Numbered from the stretch's first letter, positions 8,558 to 20,388 are shown. The stretch is 64,000 bases of DNA from CATQHW01 sp965215345 (GCA_965215345.1 CBDCDL010000001.1:434001-498000), one strand, 5' to 3'. Notes: a model not told the origin generated them from the sequence alone. Numbers and translations are program-made.

Positions 8558-9542
8558 GCTGCACCAGCGCCTCCCGCCGCTCACCGCGCACGCCGGCGCG
8601 CGGGTCCCATACGAAGAACGGCGTGTGCGACACCTCCTCGTAGTACGGCGCCCACACCTTGGCCCAGCACTCGTGCTCGCCGAGCAGGAAGCCGTGGTCG
8701 GTCCAGACGATGAGCATCGTGTCGTCCCACAGCGACAGCTCGTCCATGGTGTCCAGCACGTCGCCCAGGCGTGCGTCGCACATCGACACCAGGGACGCGT
8801 ACTCGTGGCGCATGTGGTCGACCAGCTCGGCGTCCTCGGTCACGTAGTCGTAGCGCGGCCAGTCGAACAGCGGTCCGTTCTTCGCCCGCCACTCCGCGTA
8901 GTGCTCGGCGTACCCGTCCTTGAACTCGCGAGTGCTGTAGAACGGCTCGTGCGGGTCGAAGGTCTCCATGTGCAGGAACCAGTTGTCGTCGTCGCGGTTG
9001 CGGCGCATGAAGTCGATGCCGGCGGCGACCGTCTGCGACTGCGGCAGCTCGGCGGTGGTGCGCATGAACTGGCGGTTGACGCGGTCCTGGACGCGCGTCG
9101 GGTCGTCGGAGGCGTTCTGGCCCAGGGCGCTGCCGGCCGGTGGCGGGGTGACCATGCCGATCCAGGGATCGCCCTCCTGGCCGCGGAAGAACTCCCAGCT
9201 CCGGTAGCGGGCGTGGTAGTTGGCGCCACCCTCCTCCCAGTAGTGGTAGTGATCGGACGACAGGTGTGTGTAGACGCCGTTCTGGCGCAGAAAGTCCGGC
9301 ACCGAGTCGTCGAACGGCTCGATCGGCCCCCAGCTTCGGTGCAGGAAGTTGGGCCTGCCGGTGTGCAGGTCGCGACGTGCCGGCATGCACGGCATGGAGC
9401 AGATGTAAGAGCGGTCGAACACCGCGGTGCGCTCGGCCAGCCGCGCGAAGTTGGGCGCATGGACTGGCGGTGCGCTGCTGCCGCCGTAGGGGGGCAGCAT
9501 GTGGCGGTTCAGGGAGTCAAACATCAGCATCACGCACTTCAT
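8558..9542 (-). pseudogene. N-terminal part of a sulfatase interrupted by IS66-type element
   Basis: About 328 aa from ATG 9542. It opens with MKCVMLMFDSLNRHMLPPYG, the first strand and metal aspartate of the sulfatase fold, and carries the maturation motif CMPARR in context SMPCMPARRDLHTGR, the CxPxR sequence whose cysteine becomes formylglycine. The substrate-metal segments TDHGFLLGEHE and ETFDPHEPF are present. The coding sequence stops being sulfatase at EALVQPSIV, where the element is inserted; a few junk residues from the element follow. The C-terminal half is at 5563-6101. The enzyme would have removed sulfate from a sulfated glycan or other ester, but the gene is disrupted. Confidence 0.92.
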
Positions 9543-10389
9543 GGACGGGTTCCTCGCCGGGTTGCATAGTCTGGCCGATTGCCGCGTCGGCGGCAAGGTG
9601 GCACGACGAGCCAAGAACCAACAATGCTCTTCCTGCTTGACGTGGCGCCGCTCGCACAACACACGCGCCAACTTGGACTGCCAGGATCATGCCGTACTCG
9701 CAGGCATCCAGATGGCGCCACCGCCGCAGACGCGCGTCGTAGCACCGCGCCGACCGACCGCGCTCCGGAAGTTGAGTCGCTCGCCGTGGTGCTCCACACG
9801 CACGACCGCCTTCCGCACAAGGCCTTGTCACGCATGATCGTTCCGCGCCAGAGCCCGCAGCCTCCGCGGACCCCTCTCCACATGAGAACCATCAAGATCA
9901 TGAAGATGATATGATAACTCCCTTGACCGATACTGAAACGGTATCGACAAGGACCGAGCGGGTGCTGGATCCAGACCGCCCCGATGATGTGACGGAGGAA
10001 GAGCGGGCCGAGATCGATACTGACGATTGAGGTCAGCGTACAGCACTTGGACCAGAACGACAATCCTTTGGGAAGTCGTACATCATCCGGTCCAAGAACG
10101 GAGTTATCGACCTTGGCTTTCAGACCCTTGCGGTTTCGGAGTCCTGATTTGGCTACAGTCGCAGGAGTTGCGTCCGGAACGCGGATTCATTTTCGGCACC
10201 AGTTGGCTGCATTCGTCGTGGGGTAGCGGCAGGCCGCGGCCCTCCGATAGCGTTCGGAACGGCGTCCGTCGGAAAATTGGCAAATCGTTTCTCCAAATTG
10301 ATCACGGCCAGACGCACAATGAGAAGGGCAAGCACACATTCCACCATGAGACAGGCCACGTCCTGGTCTGCTCCACGAGCACCAGCGAG
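9543..10389. other. Sparse intergenic region between sulfatase start and a lipoprotein gene
   Basis: No convincing long gene lies here. There is a small acidic ORF at 9911-10030 and an imperfect inverted repeat, CGATAC/GTATCG, near 9928-9946. Reading frames that cross the region on the minus strand are rich in arginine and cysteine and lack any family pattern, so they look like shadows. Confidence 0.4.
9911..10030 (+). CDS. Small acidic ORF, possible antitoxin fragment
   Basis: ATG at 9911 opens a 39-codon frame that ends at TGA 10030. The peptide is strongly acidic in its second half (RVLDPDRPDDVTEEERAEI), which resembles the linker or tail of small antitoxins, but there is no DNA-binding motif and no recognisable toxin follows in phase. 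The start lies just downstream of an AT-rich stretch that could be a promoter. It may be a remnant of a toxin-antitoxin gene. Not recognised as any specific family. Confidence 0.2.
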   Translation: MITPLTDTETVSTRTERVLDPDRPDDVTEEERAEIDTDD

Positions 10390-11055
10390 ATGACAGCGAT
10401 GGATGGTGCAACCGGCGGTCGCCGATGTGCCCGAGCTCTTGATATGGCGGCCGTAGCGTTGACCGCGTGGTTGGTGATGGGGTGTCCGGTAGATTCCCGT
10501 CATGGCGTCGTCAATCCGGACACCTACGCGCATGTCGACAAGTGTCTGAGTCCCTTGGCGCTTGAGGTGGCAAGTGACGCGAGCGACCGCGTTGGAGTGG
10601 TAGTCAGACTCAGGGAGCCGTATATTTGCTATACCAATTGTCACTCGGTTCACTACGACAGCGGGCTAGTTGTGTTGGAGAGCGGCGAGGGCCGAGAGTT
10701 CCCGATCGACTGTCCCAATGTGAAGCTCGAGTGGATGACGATGAAGAGCGGCTGGCTCGCGCCGGCGTTTGCGGAAGTCGCGTTCTTCGAAGACGGGTCA
10801 GAGGAGCCATATCGGAGCTACTCCTACGAAGTCTCCTCGTGTGGTGATGACGAGTGCAGCGCACAGAATTACACGCACGGATCGTCCGACGGAACGTGGG
10901 ACAAGCTCTTCGTGGAATCACCGGAGCGGCCGTTCTACCTCGAAGCCGACGAGAGCTTTCCTATCATGGACAGGGTGGTGATCACCTTCGTGCCGAGAGC
11001 GGAGGATCGTGCTGGGATCTCGGCGAACAGGTCGGTCGGAAGAGCTGACCAGTAA
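10390..11055 (+). CDS. Putative lipoprotein of unknown function
   Basis: About 221 aa from ATG 10390. Residues 18-35 form a hydrophobic signal, ALDMAAVALTAWLVMGC, ending in a lipobox-like LVMGC, which predicts cleavage before cysteine and lipid anchoring. The mature part has several cysteines (YICYTNCHS, SSCGDDEC), tryptophans and acidic stretches, suggesting a secreted beta-rich domain with disulfides. The frame stays open upstream to 10027, but that part lacks coding character and the signal peptide argues for the later start. It has lower GC than its neighbours. No domain family recognised. Confidence 0.55.
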   Translation: MTAMDGATGGRRCARALDMAAVALTAWLVMGCPVDSRHGVVNPDTYAHVDKCLSPLALEVASDASDRVGVVVRLREPYICYTNCHSVHYDSGLVVLESGEGREFPIDCPNVKLEWMTMKSGWLAPAFAEVAFFEDGSEEPYRSYSYEVSSCGDDECSAQNYTHGSSDGTWDKLFVESPERPFYLEADESFPIMDRVVITFVPRAEDRAGISANRSVGRADQ

Positions 11056-11094
11056 GGGCCGACATCGGCTGAGCCGTTTCGGACGTGCTGCGAC

Positions 11095-11337
11095 ATGAGG
11101 CCGGGGTGGGCGATCGGCGGAGAACTCGGGTCGTGGGGCGATGATGACCGGATGCGGGGTAACGGCGCGGTCGAGGTGTTCTACGAGCCGGCGTGGCAGT
11201 TTGGGTTCGAGGAGACCGGGACGAAGATCAAGACGCCGAACGGCGTGTATCGTCCGGAAGAGAAGCCAAACTACGCTATGGCGCTGCATCGGGTAGGCAT
11301 CCGCGTCATCTGGAGGCGACCGTACGCGAATTCCTGA
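11095..11337 (+). CDS. Short hypothetical ORF (doubtful)
   Basis: An 80-codon ATG-started frame in a 380-base gap between the lipoprotein gene and an amidohydrolase. It contains several aromatic residues (VFYEPAWQFGFEE) and a VYRPEEKPNY segment, but no recognised domain and no clear ribosome-binding site. It may be a real small gene or a decayed remnant; nothing else convincing is seen between 11056 and 11437. Confidence 0.22.
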   Translation: MRPGWAIGGELGSWGDDDRMRGNGAVEVFYEPAWQFGFEETGTKIKTPNGVYRPEEKPNYAMALHRVGIRVIWRRPYANS

Positions 11338-11437
11338 CGCCCCCGGTACGACGGGATCGGATGCGGCCGACAAGGATCGGGGTCGCTTCACCGCGGCTGA
11401 CCGCCGCGCTCCGATCTGCTATGATGCGCGTCGAACC

Positions 11438-12184
11438 GTGCAGAGTACCGACAGTCCTCCGGTCTTCGACGCCAACATCGCCGTCGGCGACACCAAGGTC
11501 AGCCTCTCGCCGCTCCGCGACCGCGCGCAGCTCCTGGCGGAGATGGACCGCCACGGCGTGGGCCGCGCGCTGATCTACCACGCGAACAGCCACGAGCCGT
11601 TCGTGGATGGCGTCGTGACCGACGAGGAGCTGGACGAATGGCGCAACGATCGCCTCTTCCCGCAGTGGACGGGACTGCCGACGCCCATCTCGATCGAACG
11701 CCTGGAGCAGCGCCACGCGGCCGGTGACCTCAACTGCGTGCGCATCTGCGCGGGCGAACGGGTGTACTCGCCGTTCACTCCCTGGCTGTACGGCGAGCTG
11801 CTGACGTGGCTGGCCGAGATCGGCGCGCCGGCCGTGATCGACCTGACGGAGCTGGAACCCGATGACATCGTGCGCACGCTCAAGGAGTTCCCGCGGCTGC
11901 GCAGCATCGTGGTGGGCGCCCATCCCACCCACCAGATCTTCGTGCCGGCCATGGTGCGCGCGGTCGACGGCATGCACCTGGAGCTCAGCCGCTACGAGCC
12001 GCTGGGCGGCGTGGAGGCGCTCTGCCGGGAGTTCGGCTCCTCGCGGCTCCTGTACGGATCGTGGTATCCGCGCTACGCGATGGGCACCATCGTCCACTTC
12101 CTGCGCACGATCGACCTGTCCGACGGCGACCGCGCGGCCCTGCTGGCCGGGACGCTCGAAGGGCTGCTTGGCGTGACCGGATGA
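11438..12184 (+). CDS. Amidohydrolase-like TIM-barrel protein lacking the N-terminal metal motif
   Basis: A 248-aa protein starting at GTG 11438. Its pattern follows the amidohydrolase-2 family: an opening strand (FDANIAVGD), VVGAHPTH near residue 160 and a C-terminal SSRLLYGSWYPRYAMG that corresponds to the family's LLFGSDxP region. The usual DxHxH at the first strand is replaced by FDANIAVGD and the terminal aspartate of GSD is replaced by tryptophan, so metal binding and catalysis look compromised. Its TGA overlaps the ATG of an intact paralogue in ATGA at 12181, so the two are translated together. It could be a regulatory or structural partner, or a binding protein. Confidence 0.75.
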   Translation: MQSTDSPPVFDANIAVGDTKVSLSPLRDRAQLLAEMDRHGVGRALIYHANSHEPFVDGVVTDEELDEWRNDRLFPQWTGLPTPISIERLEQRHAAGDLNCVRICAGERVYSPFTPWLYGELLTWLAEIGAPAVIDLTELEPDDIVRTLKEFPRLRSIVVGAHPTHQIFVPAMVRAVDGMHLELSRYEPLGGVEALCREFGSSRLLYGSWYPRYAMGTIVHFLRTIDLSDGDRAALLAGTLEGLLGVTG

Positions 12185-12900
12185 TCATCGACTTCCACGG
12201 CCACACCGGCATGGGCGCCACCGCCGACCAGATGCTGCGCGCCATGGACGGGGCGGGCGTCGACCGGTCCTGCCTGTTCAACATCTATCATCCGACCGGA
12301 GTACGCGCCAATGACGAGACCGCCGCCTTCTGCGCCGCCCACTCCGACCGCTTCCTGGGCTTCGCCTTCGTATCCCCGCACGTCCCGGAAGCGGACATCA
12401 CCGCCGAGCTCCGCCGCGCCGTCGACGACCTGGGCCTGGTCGCGATCAAGATCTACCCGCCGTACGCGCCGTGGTCGCTCGACCACGAGCGCTACTGGCC
12501 CATTTACCGATTCGCGGACGACCGCGGGCTTGCGGTGATCAGCCACACCGGCCGCGAGTGGCAGGGTCACCCGAAGTACCTGTCGGTGGTCGCGCCGCTG
12601 TTCCCCGGCGCGCGCTTCGTGTCCGGCCATACCGGCAACGTGCAGCCCTACCGCGGGCAGGCGCTCGCCGCCGCCAGGGCCTACCCGAACGTGTACCTGG
12701 AGACCTGCTCCACCTTCCGCACGCCGGGGGTGATCGAGGAGCTGGTCGCCGAGGGTGGCGAGGACCGGGTGCTGTTCGGCTCCGACATCCCGCTCATGGA
12801 CCCGCGCAGCCAGATCGCCAAGGTGCTCACCGCCGACATCGGCGAAACCGCCAAGCGCAAGGTGCTCGGCCAGAACGCGGCCCGCCTCCTGCGGATCTGA
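12181..12900 (+). CDS. Amidohydrolase (TIM-barrel metal-dependent hydrolase)
   Basis: A 239-aa amidohydrolase-2 family protein from ATG 12181. All expected metal-site elements are visible: IIDFHGH at residues 2-8, VISHTGREW near 120, SGHTGN near 150 and LFGSDIPLMDP near 200. Family members decarboxylate or hydrolyse small carboxylated or cyclic substrates; the specific reaction is not predictable. It overlaps the preceding amidohydrolase-like gene by four bases, implying a coupled pair and possibly a complex. It ends four bases before the convergent small membrane-protein gene. Confidence 0.85.
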   Translation: MIIDFHGHTGMGATADQMLRAMDGAGVDRSCLFNIYHPTGVRANDETAAFCAAHSDRFLGFAFVSPHVPEADITAELRRAVDDLGLVAIKIYPPYAPWSLDHERYWPIYRFADDRGLAVISHTGREWQGHPKYLSVVAPLFPGARFVSGHTGNVQPYRGQALAAARAYPNVYLETCSTFRTPGVIEELVAEGGEDRVLFGSDIPLMDPRSQIAKVLTADIGETAKRKVLGQNAARLLRI

Positions 12901-12904
12901 CGGA

Positions 12905-13255
12905 TCAGGGTAGGACCGAGTCTGCCCCGGCCCGTCGGCCGCGCAGCTTGCCGACGAGCTGGCGCACCCCCAGGCCGACCGCCGCCGCCAGCACCGCGTA
13001 CACCCACCACGGCAGGTTGCGGCCGAAGACCAGCACGTACAGGTAGGGCGTCACGGTCGCCGCCAGAAAGATCAGGCTCCAGCGCCCGACCGCCATGCGG
13101 TCGTTCCTGAGCGTGCGCGCCATCCGATACAGCGAGTAGTAGAACGGCGGCCCGCACACCACCGACAGCGCCAGGAACACGTACGGATTCACCCCGTGGC
13201 GCTCGCGGATCGATACGGCCAAGTCGCCGATCCAGGTGACGATGGAGTCGATCAC
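12905..13255 (-). CDS. Small membrane protein of unknown function
   Basis: A 116-aa protein with three likely membrane segments: PYVFLALSVVCGPPFYYSLY, SLIFLAATVTPYLYVLVFG and WWVYAVLAAAVGLGV. The short arginine-rich tail would lie in the cytoplasm. It begins at ATG 13255 and points away from egtB, which starts 57 bases away on the other strand, so the two may share a divergent promoter region. No family recognised with confidence. Confidence 0.65.
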   Translation of the reverse strand: MIDSIVTWIGDLAVSIRERHGVNPYVFLALSVVCGPPFYYSLYRMARTLRNDRMAVGRWSLIFLAATVTPYLYVLVFGRNLPWWVYAVLAAAVGLGVRQLVGKLRGRRAGADSVLP

Positions 13256-13311
13256 GGTCCGGCCATGCTACGCCGACCGCGCGGCGATGCGCGAACGACT
13301 CGACCCGCGCC

Positions 13312-14691
<1,380 letters not shown>

Positions 14692-14700
14692 CCCCACCGA

Positions 14701-15767
14701 TGAACGTCCGGGCCGCGGCCGTCGAGCCGGCCCATGCCCCGCAGCTCGACGAGTTGCGGGCGCAGGTGCTCGAAGGGCTGCGTCAGGAGCAGAAGTGGCT
14801 CCCGTGCCGGCTGTTCTACGACGAGCGTGGCTCCGCGCTGTTCGAGAGGATCACCTGCCTTGAGGAGTACTATCCCACGCGCACCGAGCACGCCATCATG
14901 GCCGCGGCCGCGTCGGAGATGGCGCGGCTCATCGGCTCCGGTTGCGTCCTCATCGAGTACGGCAGCGGCAGCAGCACCAAGACCCGCGCGCTGCTCGATC
15001 ATCTGCTCGCCCCGGCGGCGTACGTGCCCATCGACGTGAGCCGTGCTCAGCTCGAAGCCGCCGCCGCCGGGATACGCGACCGCTACCCCGCGCTGGAGGT
15101 GGCGCCGTTGTGCGCCGACTACAACGGCAGCGTGCGCCTGCCGTCGGCCGCCGCGCGCGGTCCCCGGGTCGCCTACTTTCCGGGCTCCACCATCGGCAAC
15201 TTCACCATGGACGAGGCGGTGCCGTTCCTGCACGGCATAGCGCGCACCGTCGGGCCGGGCGGCTGCCTGCTCATCGGCGTGGACCTGCAAAAGGACCGAG
15301 CCGTGCTCGAAGCGGCCTACGATGATCGGCAGGGGGTGACGGCGGCGTTCAACCTCAACGCGCTCCGCCATCTCAACCGCGTCCTGGATGCCGGCTTCGA
15401 TCCGGCCACCTTCACGCACCACGCCTTCTACCACCCGGCGCGCGGCCGCATCGAGATGCACCTGGTCAGCACGACGGCGCAGACGGTGGAGGTGGCGGGC
15501 GAGCGGTTCCGGTTCGCCGCCGGCGAGACCATCCTCACCGAGGTCTCCTACAAGTTCACCCTGGACGGCTTCGCGCTGCTGGCGGCGGCGTCGGGGTTCG
15601 AGGTGGTGGCCGTCTGGACCGACCCGCGGCAGTTGTTCAGCGTGCAGTTGCTCCACGCCGGTCCGGCGCCGGCCGGAGCGCGCGTTCCCATCGACGTTCG
15701 CGCCGTGCATCGCGTCGCCCGGGGCGATGGAACCGGGATAACGGAGGTGGGCGCATGCGCGCCTTGA
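14701..15767 (+). CDS. egtD: L-histidine N-alpha-methyltransferase EgtD
   Basis: SAM-dependent enzyme that trimethylates the alpha-amino group of histidine to hercynine, the substrate of EgtB. The 355-aa sequence shows the family pattern PCRLFYDERGSALFERIT, EYYPTRTEHAI, the SAM loop VLIEYGSGSSTKT, VPIDVSRAQLE, and FPGSTIGNF, then NLNALRHLNR and a C-terminal YKFTLDGFALLAAASGF. ATG 14701 is nine bases after the egtB stop, so the genes are co-transcribed. No egtC or egtE is adjacent, which is common outside actinobacteria. The tail after about residue 320 is slightly extended compared with typical members. Confidence 0.95.
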
Positions 15768-15802
15768 ACCGCGCCGCCCCACTGGCGGTCTGAGCCGCTT
15801 CG

Positions 15803-16579
15803 CTACAGGCCGCCGCCGACTCCCACGAGCAGGCTGAGGCTGAATGACCAGGGCGTGAGCTTGGGCTTGCTGCCCTCCAGCACCGGGGCGCCGTCGAGCA
15901 GGCCGGCGCCGCCGAACAGCCGGTACGTCGGCTCCAGGGGAGCGTAGGCGACCCCGGCGATCAGGCCGGCGTGCACGCCCCATGGGTCGCCGGGCGGCAG
16001 CACGGCCAGCTCGAAGCCGGCCGATGCCCTGAGCACCAGCGTGTTCGTGCTGACCGAGAACACGTTGGGACTGCCGTCCAACGAAACCACCTCGTCGAAT
16101 CCGCCAGGTCTGTCCGGGTATCCGCGCAGCCCCACCGTCTGTACGCCCGCACCGGCGGTAACGAAGCCGATCGCCGCCGGCAGTTTGAGCGGAGCGTAGC
16201 CGACCTGCAGGGACAGCGCGTCGCTGGACAGCTCCACGGACCGGCTGTTCCGTGTGCTTGCGGTCCCCGCGTGGCTGCTCTCGAGCATCGCGACGAACTG
16301 CCCGTAGGTGACCAGGGCTCCCCAGCCGTGCGAGAAGCTGTTGCGGTCCGGATCCCGGCTCTGTTCCAGGCGTTCGAGAAGGCTCGGATACTCTTCATCG
16401 AACCCCAGATGGGTCCAGCCGGCGCTGTAGTAGGTGAGCATGGTCAGGTCCGGTGGCCCGTAGAAGGCCGCGAGCAGGTCCTGTTGCGGGTTGTCCTGCG
16501 CGACGGCAAGCCCCGATACGCTCAGCGACACGACTGCCGCTGCCAACCATGCGAATCGCCTGTGCGTCGTCCTTCGCAT
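15803..16579 (-). CDS. Exported protein, probable outer-membrane or beta-rich
   Basis: A 258-aa protein from ATG 16579 with a clear signal peptide (basic MRRTTHRR, then WLAAAVVSLSVSGLAVA, cleavage near AVAQ). The mature part has alternating hydrophobic strands and ends with a hydrophobic, glycine-rich strand (SLSLLVGVGGGL), which is suggestive of an outer-membrane barrel, although a terminal aromatic residue is missing. It is the last gene in a minus-strand cluster after a MoxR/DUF58 set and 122 bases downstream of a membrane-protein gene, and it converges with egtD. No named family recognised. Confidence 0.6.
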   Translation of the reverse strand: MRRTTHRRFAWLAAAVVSLSVSGLAVAQDNPQQDLLAAFYGPPDLTMLTYYSAGWTHLGFDEEYPSLLERLEQSRDPDRNSFSHGWGALVTYGQFVAMLESSHAGTASTRNSRSVELSSDALSLQVGYAPLKLPAAIGFVTAGAGVQTVGLRGYPDRPGGFDEVVSLDGSPNVFSVSTNTLVLRASAGFELAVLPPGDPWGVHAGLIAGVAYAPLEPTYRLFGGAGLLDGAPVLEGSKPKLTPWSFSLSLLVGVGGGL

Positions 16580-16701
16580 GTCGTTCCCCTCCACGCCCGG
16601 CAGGCACGGATGCCCGCCGGACAGGCGGAGTGTACTACGTATGCCGCCGCTGTCGGTATCCGCGTATCCGCGTCTGAGCGCTCCTCGCCCAGGACCGTCG
16701 C

Positions 16702-17298
16702 CTACGGCTCGGCTCTTGGCCCATCCCGACCGGGCTCCGCGGAATCTGGCGGGTCTGCCGCTGCCGCGCCGGATTCGCCGGATTCCTTGAGCCAGAAGCG
16801 CAGCATCATGAGCGCCGCCACCGAAAGCGCGACCACGCTCAGGCCTCCGATCCAGAAGATCGCCGGCGCCGTCCGGTCCGCCAGACGCGGCGCGTACCCC
16901 ACGCCCAGCACGGCCACCACGAAGCCGGCGATCACCGCGCCGACGCCCACCCTTGTCAGATAGGCGCGCCTGACCGCGTAGCGGCGGCCGGCGGCGCGGC
17001 CGCGCAGGATGGTCAGATGGTCGTAGGACGCCTCCATGATCATCAACAGCCCCAGCCCGTACGCCAGGCCGGGCCATACCTGCACCGGTGTGCCGGCGGT
17101 CACCAGCGCCCCGGCGTGCGCCACCAGCAGCGCGAACACGCCGGCGGTGACGAAGCCGGAGCGGTGCTGCTGGGCGCCGTAGACGACCGCCGCCACGCCT
17201 GCCAGCGACGCCAACACGGTGCCGATGGTGATGCCCGCCAGCGCCAAGTTCCACGCGCCCAGGACCAGCGGCAGCCCGAGCAGGACGAGCCGAGTCAT
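16702..17298 (-). CDS. Multi-pass membrane protein in MoxR/DUF58 operon
   Basis: A 198-aa protein with about five hydrophobic segments, including VLLGLPLVLGAWNLALAGI, TVLASLAGVAAVVYG and IFWIGGLSVVALSVAALMM, and a polar, proline-rich tail. Its ATG at 17298 overlaps the stop of the DUF58 gene (bases 17295-17298), so the two are translationally coupled. MoxR/DUF58 operons usually contain transmembrane or von Willebrand-type partners; this one has no metal-ion adhesion motif. Function unknown. Confidence 0.65.
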   Translation of the reverse strand: MTRLVLLGLPLVLGAWNLALAGITIGTVLASLAGVAAVVYGAQQHRSGFVTAGVFALLVAHAGALVTAGTPVQVWPGLAYGLGLLMIMEASYDHLTILRGRAAGRRYAVRRAYLTRVGVGAVIAGFVVAVLGVGYAPRLADRTAPAIFWIGGLSVVALSVAALMMLRFWLKESGESGAAAADPPDSAEPGRDGPRAEP

Positions 17299-18572
17299 TG
17301 CAGCAGCAGCCGGCGGCGGCGCAACGCGTCGATGCGGGCGGCAAGGAGCTCGACCGGCTCGTCGGGCTCCAGGCGGATGATGGGCACGCCGACCTCGGCA
17401 AGCTGGCGCGAGGCGGTGTCGGTCTCCATGCGCCACAGCGTCACCGCCGCGGCTTCACTCGGTGTGGCGCCGTACACGGGTGCCAGCGCCAGCGCGGGGT
17501 TGATCACCACGGCGGCCACGTCATAGCGGCGGCTGGCCAGGTTGAGCAGCGTGTCGGTGAAGCGCACGTCGATCAGAGGTGTAAAGGCGGCGATCAGCGC
17601 CTGTGCGGGCAGGATCTGCCGCGGCACCTTGGTGATGTCGCGGTCGACGTCGCTCTCGCGGGCGCGCACGTCGGTGAGGAACTCCAGGATCCGGTACTGC
17701 TGGCGGGTCCCCAGGTTGGGGCTCACCCAGCGCAGCAGGCCGGACAGCTCGATGCAGCCGACGCGGTTGTTGCCGGTCAGGAAGTAGCGCGCCAGCGCGG
17801 CGACGATGCGGGTCGCCTGGTCGAGCACCGTGGAGCCGAACGCCCCGGCGTCCTCGAATGCATCCAGCAGCAGCACGATGTCGGCGTTGCGCTCGCGCGT
17901 GTACTCGTTGACGTACATGCGGCCGTTGCGCTGCGTGGCGCGCCAGTTCACGGTGCGCAGCCGGTCGCCCGGCACGTACTCGCGCATGCTGGCGAACTCC
18001 AGGCCCTCGGAGGCTTCGCGCGAGGGGTAGTTGCCGACGTTCACCTGCGTGTGGAACGGCCGGATCGGGCGGCTGACCGAGTCGACCCGCGGGTAGGCGG
18101 TGCAGATCTTGGGGTCGCTCCACTCCGCCTCCCACATGATCATGCCGGAGCCCGTGTAGGCGCGGTGGAACAGCCGCCCCTGCGTGAAACGGGCCCGCCG
18201 GTCGATACGCAGGCGGTAGCGGCAGGTCTCGGTCTGACCGGGGCCCAGCGACACGATCACGCCGTTGCGGCCGGAGACCAGCGAGGCGCCGGCCGGCAGC
18301 GGATCGATCACCTCCGCGATTGGCACCGCGGTGCCGGCGTGGACGGTGAACTCGACGTCCACCTCGTCCCCCTCGAACAGCGTCAGCCGGGAGATGCTGT
18401 GGCTGAAGCGCAGGCGCGGCTGGCGGTCGCCGAGCAGCGCGGCGACGATCGCCACGGCGAACGTGGCGCCGATCATCACCAGCTCGATGCGCCGCAGCAG
18501 CGCCGCGAACACCAGGCTGACCAGGGTCAGCGCCAAGTAGGCGACGAAGCGGGAACCGAAGTGCTTGGTCAC
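17295..18572 (-). CDS. DUF58 domain-containing protein
   Basis: A 425-aa membrane-anchored protein. Two hydrophobic segments near the N-terminus (ALTLVSLVFAALLRR, MIGATFAVAIVAALLG) are followed by a beta-sandwich region and then the DUF58 core with the hallmark GLEFASMREYVPGDRLRTVNW near residue 190 and ADIVLLLDAF near 235, a divergent von Willebrand A-like strand. DUF58 proteins act with MoxR AAA ATPases, probably in assembly or activation of other proteins, by analogy with methanol dehydrogenase and other MoxR systems. The moxR-like gene lies directly upstream; the intervening 64 bases are mostly a 17-bp tandem repeat. Confidence 0.9.
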   Translation of the reverse strand: MTKHFGSRFVAYLALTLVSLVFAALLRRIELVMIGATFAVAIVAALLGDRQPRLRFSHSISRLTLFEGDEVDVEFTVHAGTAVPIAEVIDPLPAGASLVSGRNGVIVSLGPGQTETCRYRLRIDRRARFTQGRLFHRAYTGSGMIMWEAEWSDPKICTAYPRVDSVSRPIRPFHTQVNVGNYPSREASEGLEFASMREYVPGDRLRTVNWRATQRNGRMYVNEYTRERNADIVLLLDAFEDAGAFGSTVLDQATRIVAALARYFLTGNNRVGCIELSGLLRWVSPNLGTRQQYRILEFLTDVRARESDVDRDITKVPRQILPAQALIAAFTPLIDVRFTDTLLNLASRRYDVAAVVINPALALAPVYGATPSEAAAVTLWRMETDTASRQLAEVGVPIIRLEPDEPVELLAARIDALRRRRLLLQ

Positions 18573-18636
18573 GCCTTGTCCCTGGTCACGCTTCGGCCCT
18601 GGTCACGCTTCGGCCCTGGTCACGCTTCGGCCCTGG

Positions 18637-18651
<15 letters not shown>
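18567..18651. repeat. Five copies of a 17-bp tandem repeat
   Basis: The unit GGTCACGCTTCGGCCCT (plus strand) is repeated from 18584 to 18634 exactly three times, with degenerate copies at 18567-18583 and 18635-18651. The array covers the DUF58 start codon region, the gap and the last codons of the MoxR gene. Confidence 0.93.
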
Positions 18652-19635
<984 letters not shown>

Positions 19636-19650
19636 TCCGTCACTCCTGTA

Positions 19651-20235
19651 TCAGGTGATGTCGCCCGCGTCCGCCCGTTCCAGCTCCTGCACCACGCCGG
19701 CGAGCTGCGCAAGCGGGACACCCCGGCGTATCAGCCGTTCCGGCAGCCGATCGGCCAGCTTGTCGCCGGGCCGCCCGAGCGCTTCGATGCGGTCGAGGAT
19801 GCGACGGCTATCGGCGGTACTCACCAGCCCGGACGCGACCGCCGCCAGCCGGGGCAGGAACACGCGCCGGTAGTACCGCGTGCTGGTCTGCGAAAGCTCG
19901 ATCTCCGCGGTGATCTTCGTCAACGGCGTCGGCACCGCGGGCTGCCCGCGCCGGGCGGCCTGCTCGCTCAGCACCCGTTCCAATCGGGGGGCTTCGTGGA
20001 ACGCCAACTCGCTCTGCACCGAGCTCACGGCCACCACGGCGGCCAGCGACGCGACCGTGGCGCCGATCGCGAGCATCACCTCGTCCAGGTCCTGCACGCC
20101 GGACGTGAACGTGACCAGCAGGACCAGGCCGGCGGTAAGCGCCGCCAGGCCGATCGTGCTCAACAGGCGCCGCGTCCGGCTGCGTCCGGTCTTGCGAACG
20201 CGGTACGCCGACGGCCCCCAGGTGGAACTGCTCAT
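19651..20235 (-). CDS. Membrane protein upstream of MoxR ATPase
   Basis: A 194-aa protein with two adjacent hydrophobic segments at about 28-48 (IGLAALTAGLVLLVTFTSG) and 55-75 (MLAIGATVASLAAVVAVSS), then a long cytoplasmic helical region rich in arginine and leucine. It starts at ATG 20235 and ends 15 bases before the MoxR start, so it leads the operon (membrane protein, MoxR, DUF58, membrane protein). No recognised domain; by context it may be a membrane anchor or substrate of the MoxR/DUF58 pair. Confidence 0.65.
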   Translation of the reverse strand: MSSSTWGPSAYRVRKTGRSRTRRLLSTIGLAALTAGLVLLVTFTSGVQDLDEVMLAIGATVASLAAVVAVSSVQSELAFHEAPRLERVLSEQAARRGQPAVPTPLTKITAEIELSQTSTRYYRRVFLPRLAAVASGLVSTADSRRILDRIEALGRPGDKLADRLPERLIRRGVPLAQLAGVVQELERADAGDIT

Positions 20236-20388
20236 CTGACCAGGATCATACCACTGCAGCCAGCCACCGGTGAACCCTGCGGTACGGCGCCTGGCACACG
20301 ACGCCGCCTCTTGTCAGAAAGACAAGAGACATCTTCAATGCCTAAATACCAGCACTAACCGACGAATGCCTTCTGGCAAGGAATGACG

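Noticed and set aside
10027..10389. N-terminal extension of the lipoprotein frame from TTG 10027
   Set aside because: The extension lacks coding character and would place the signal peptide and lipobox in the middle of the protein.
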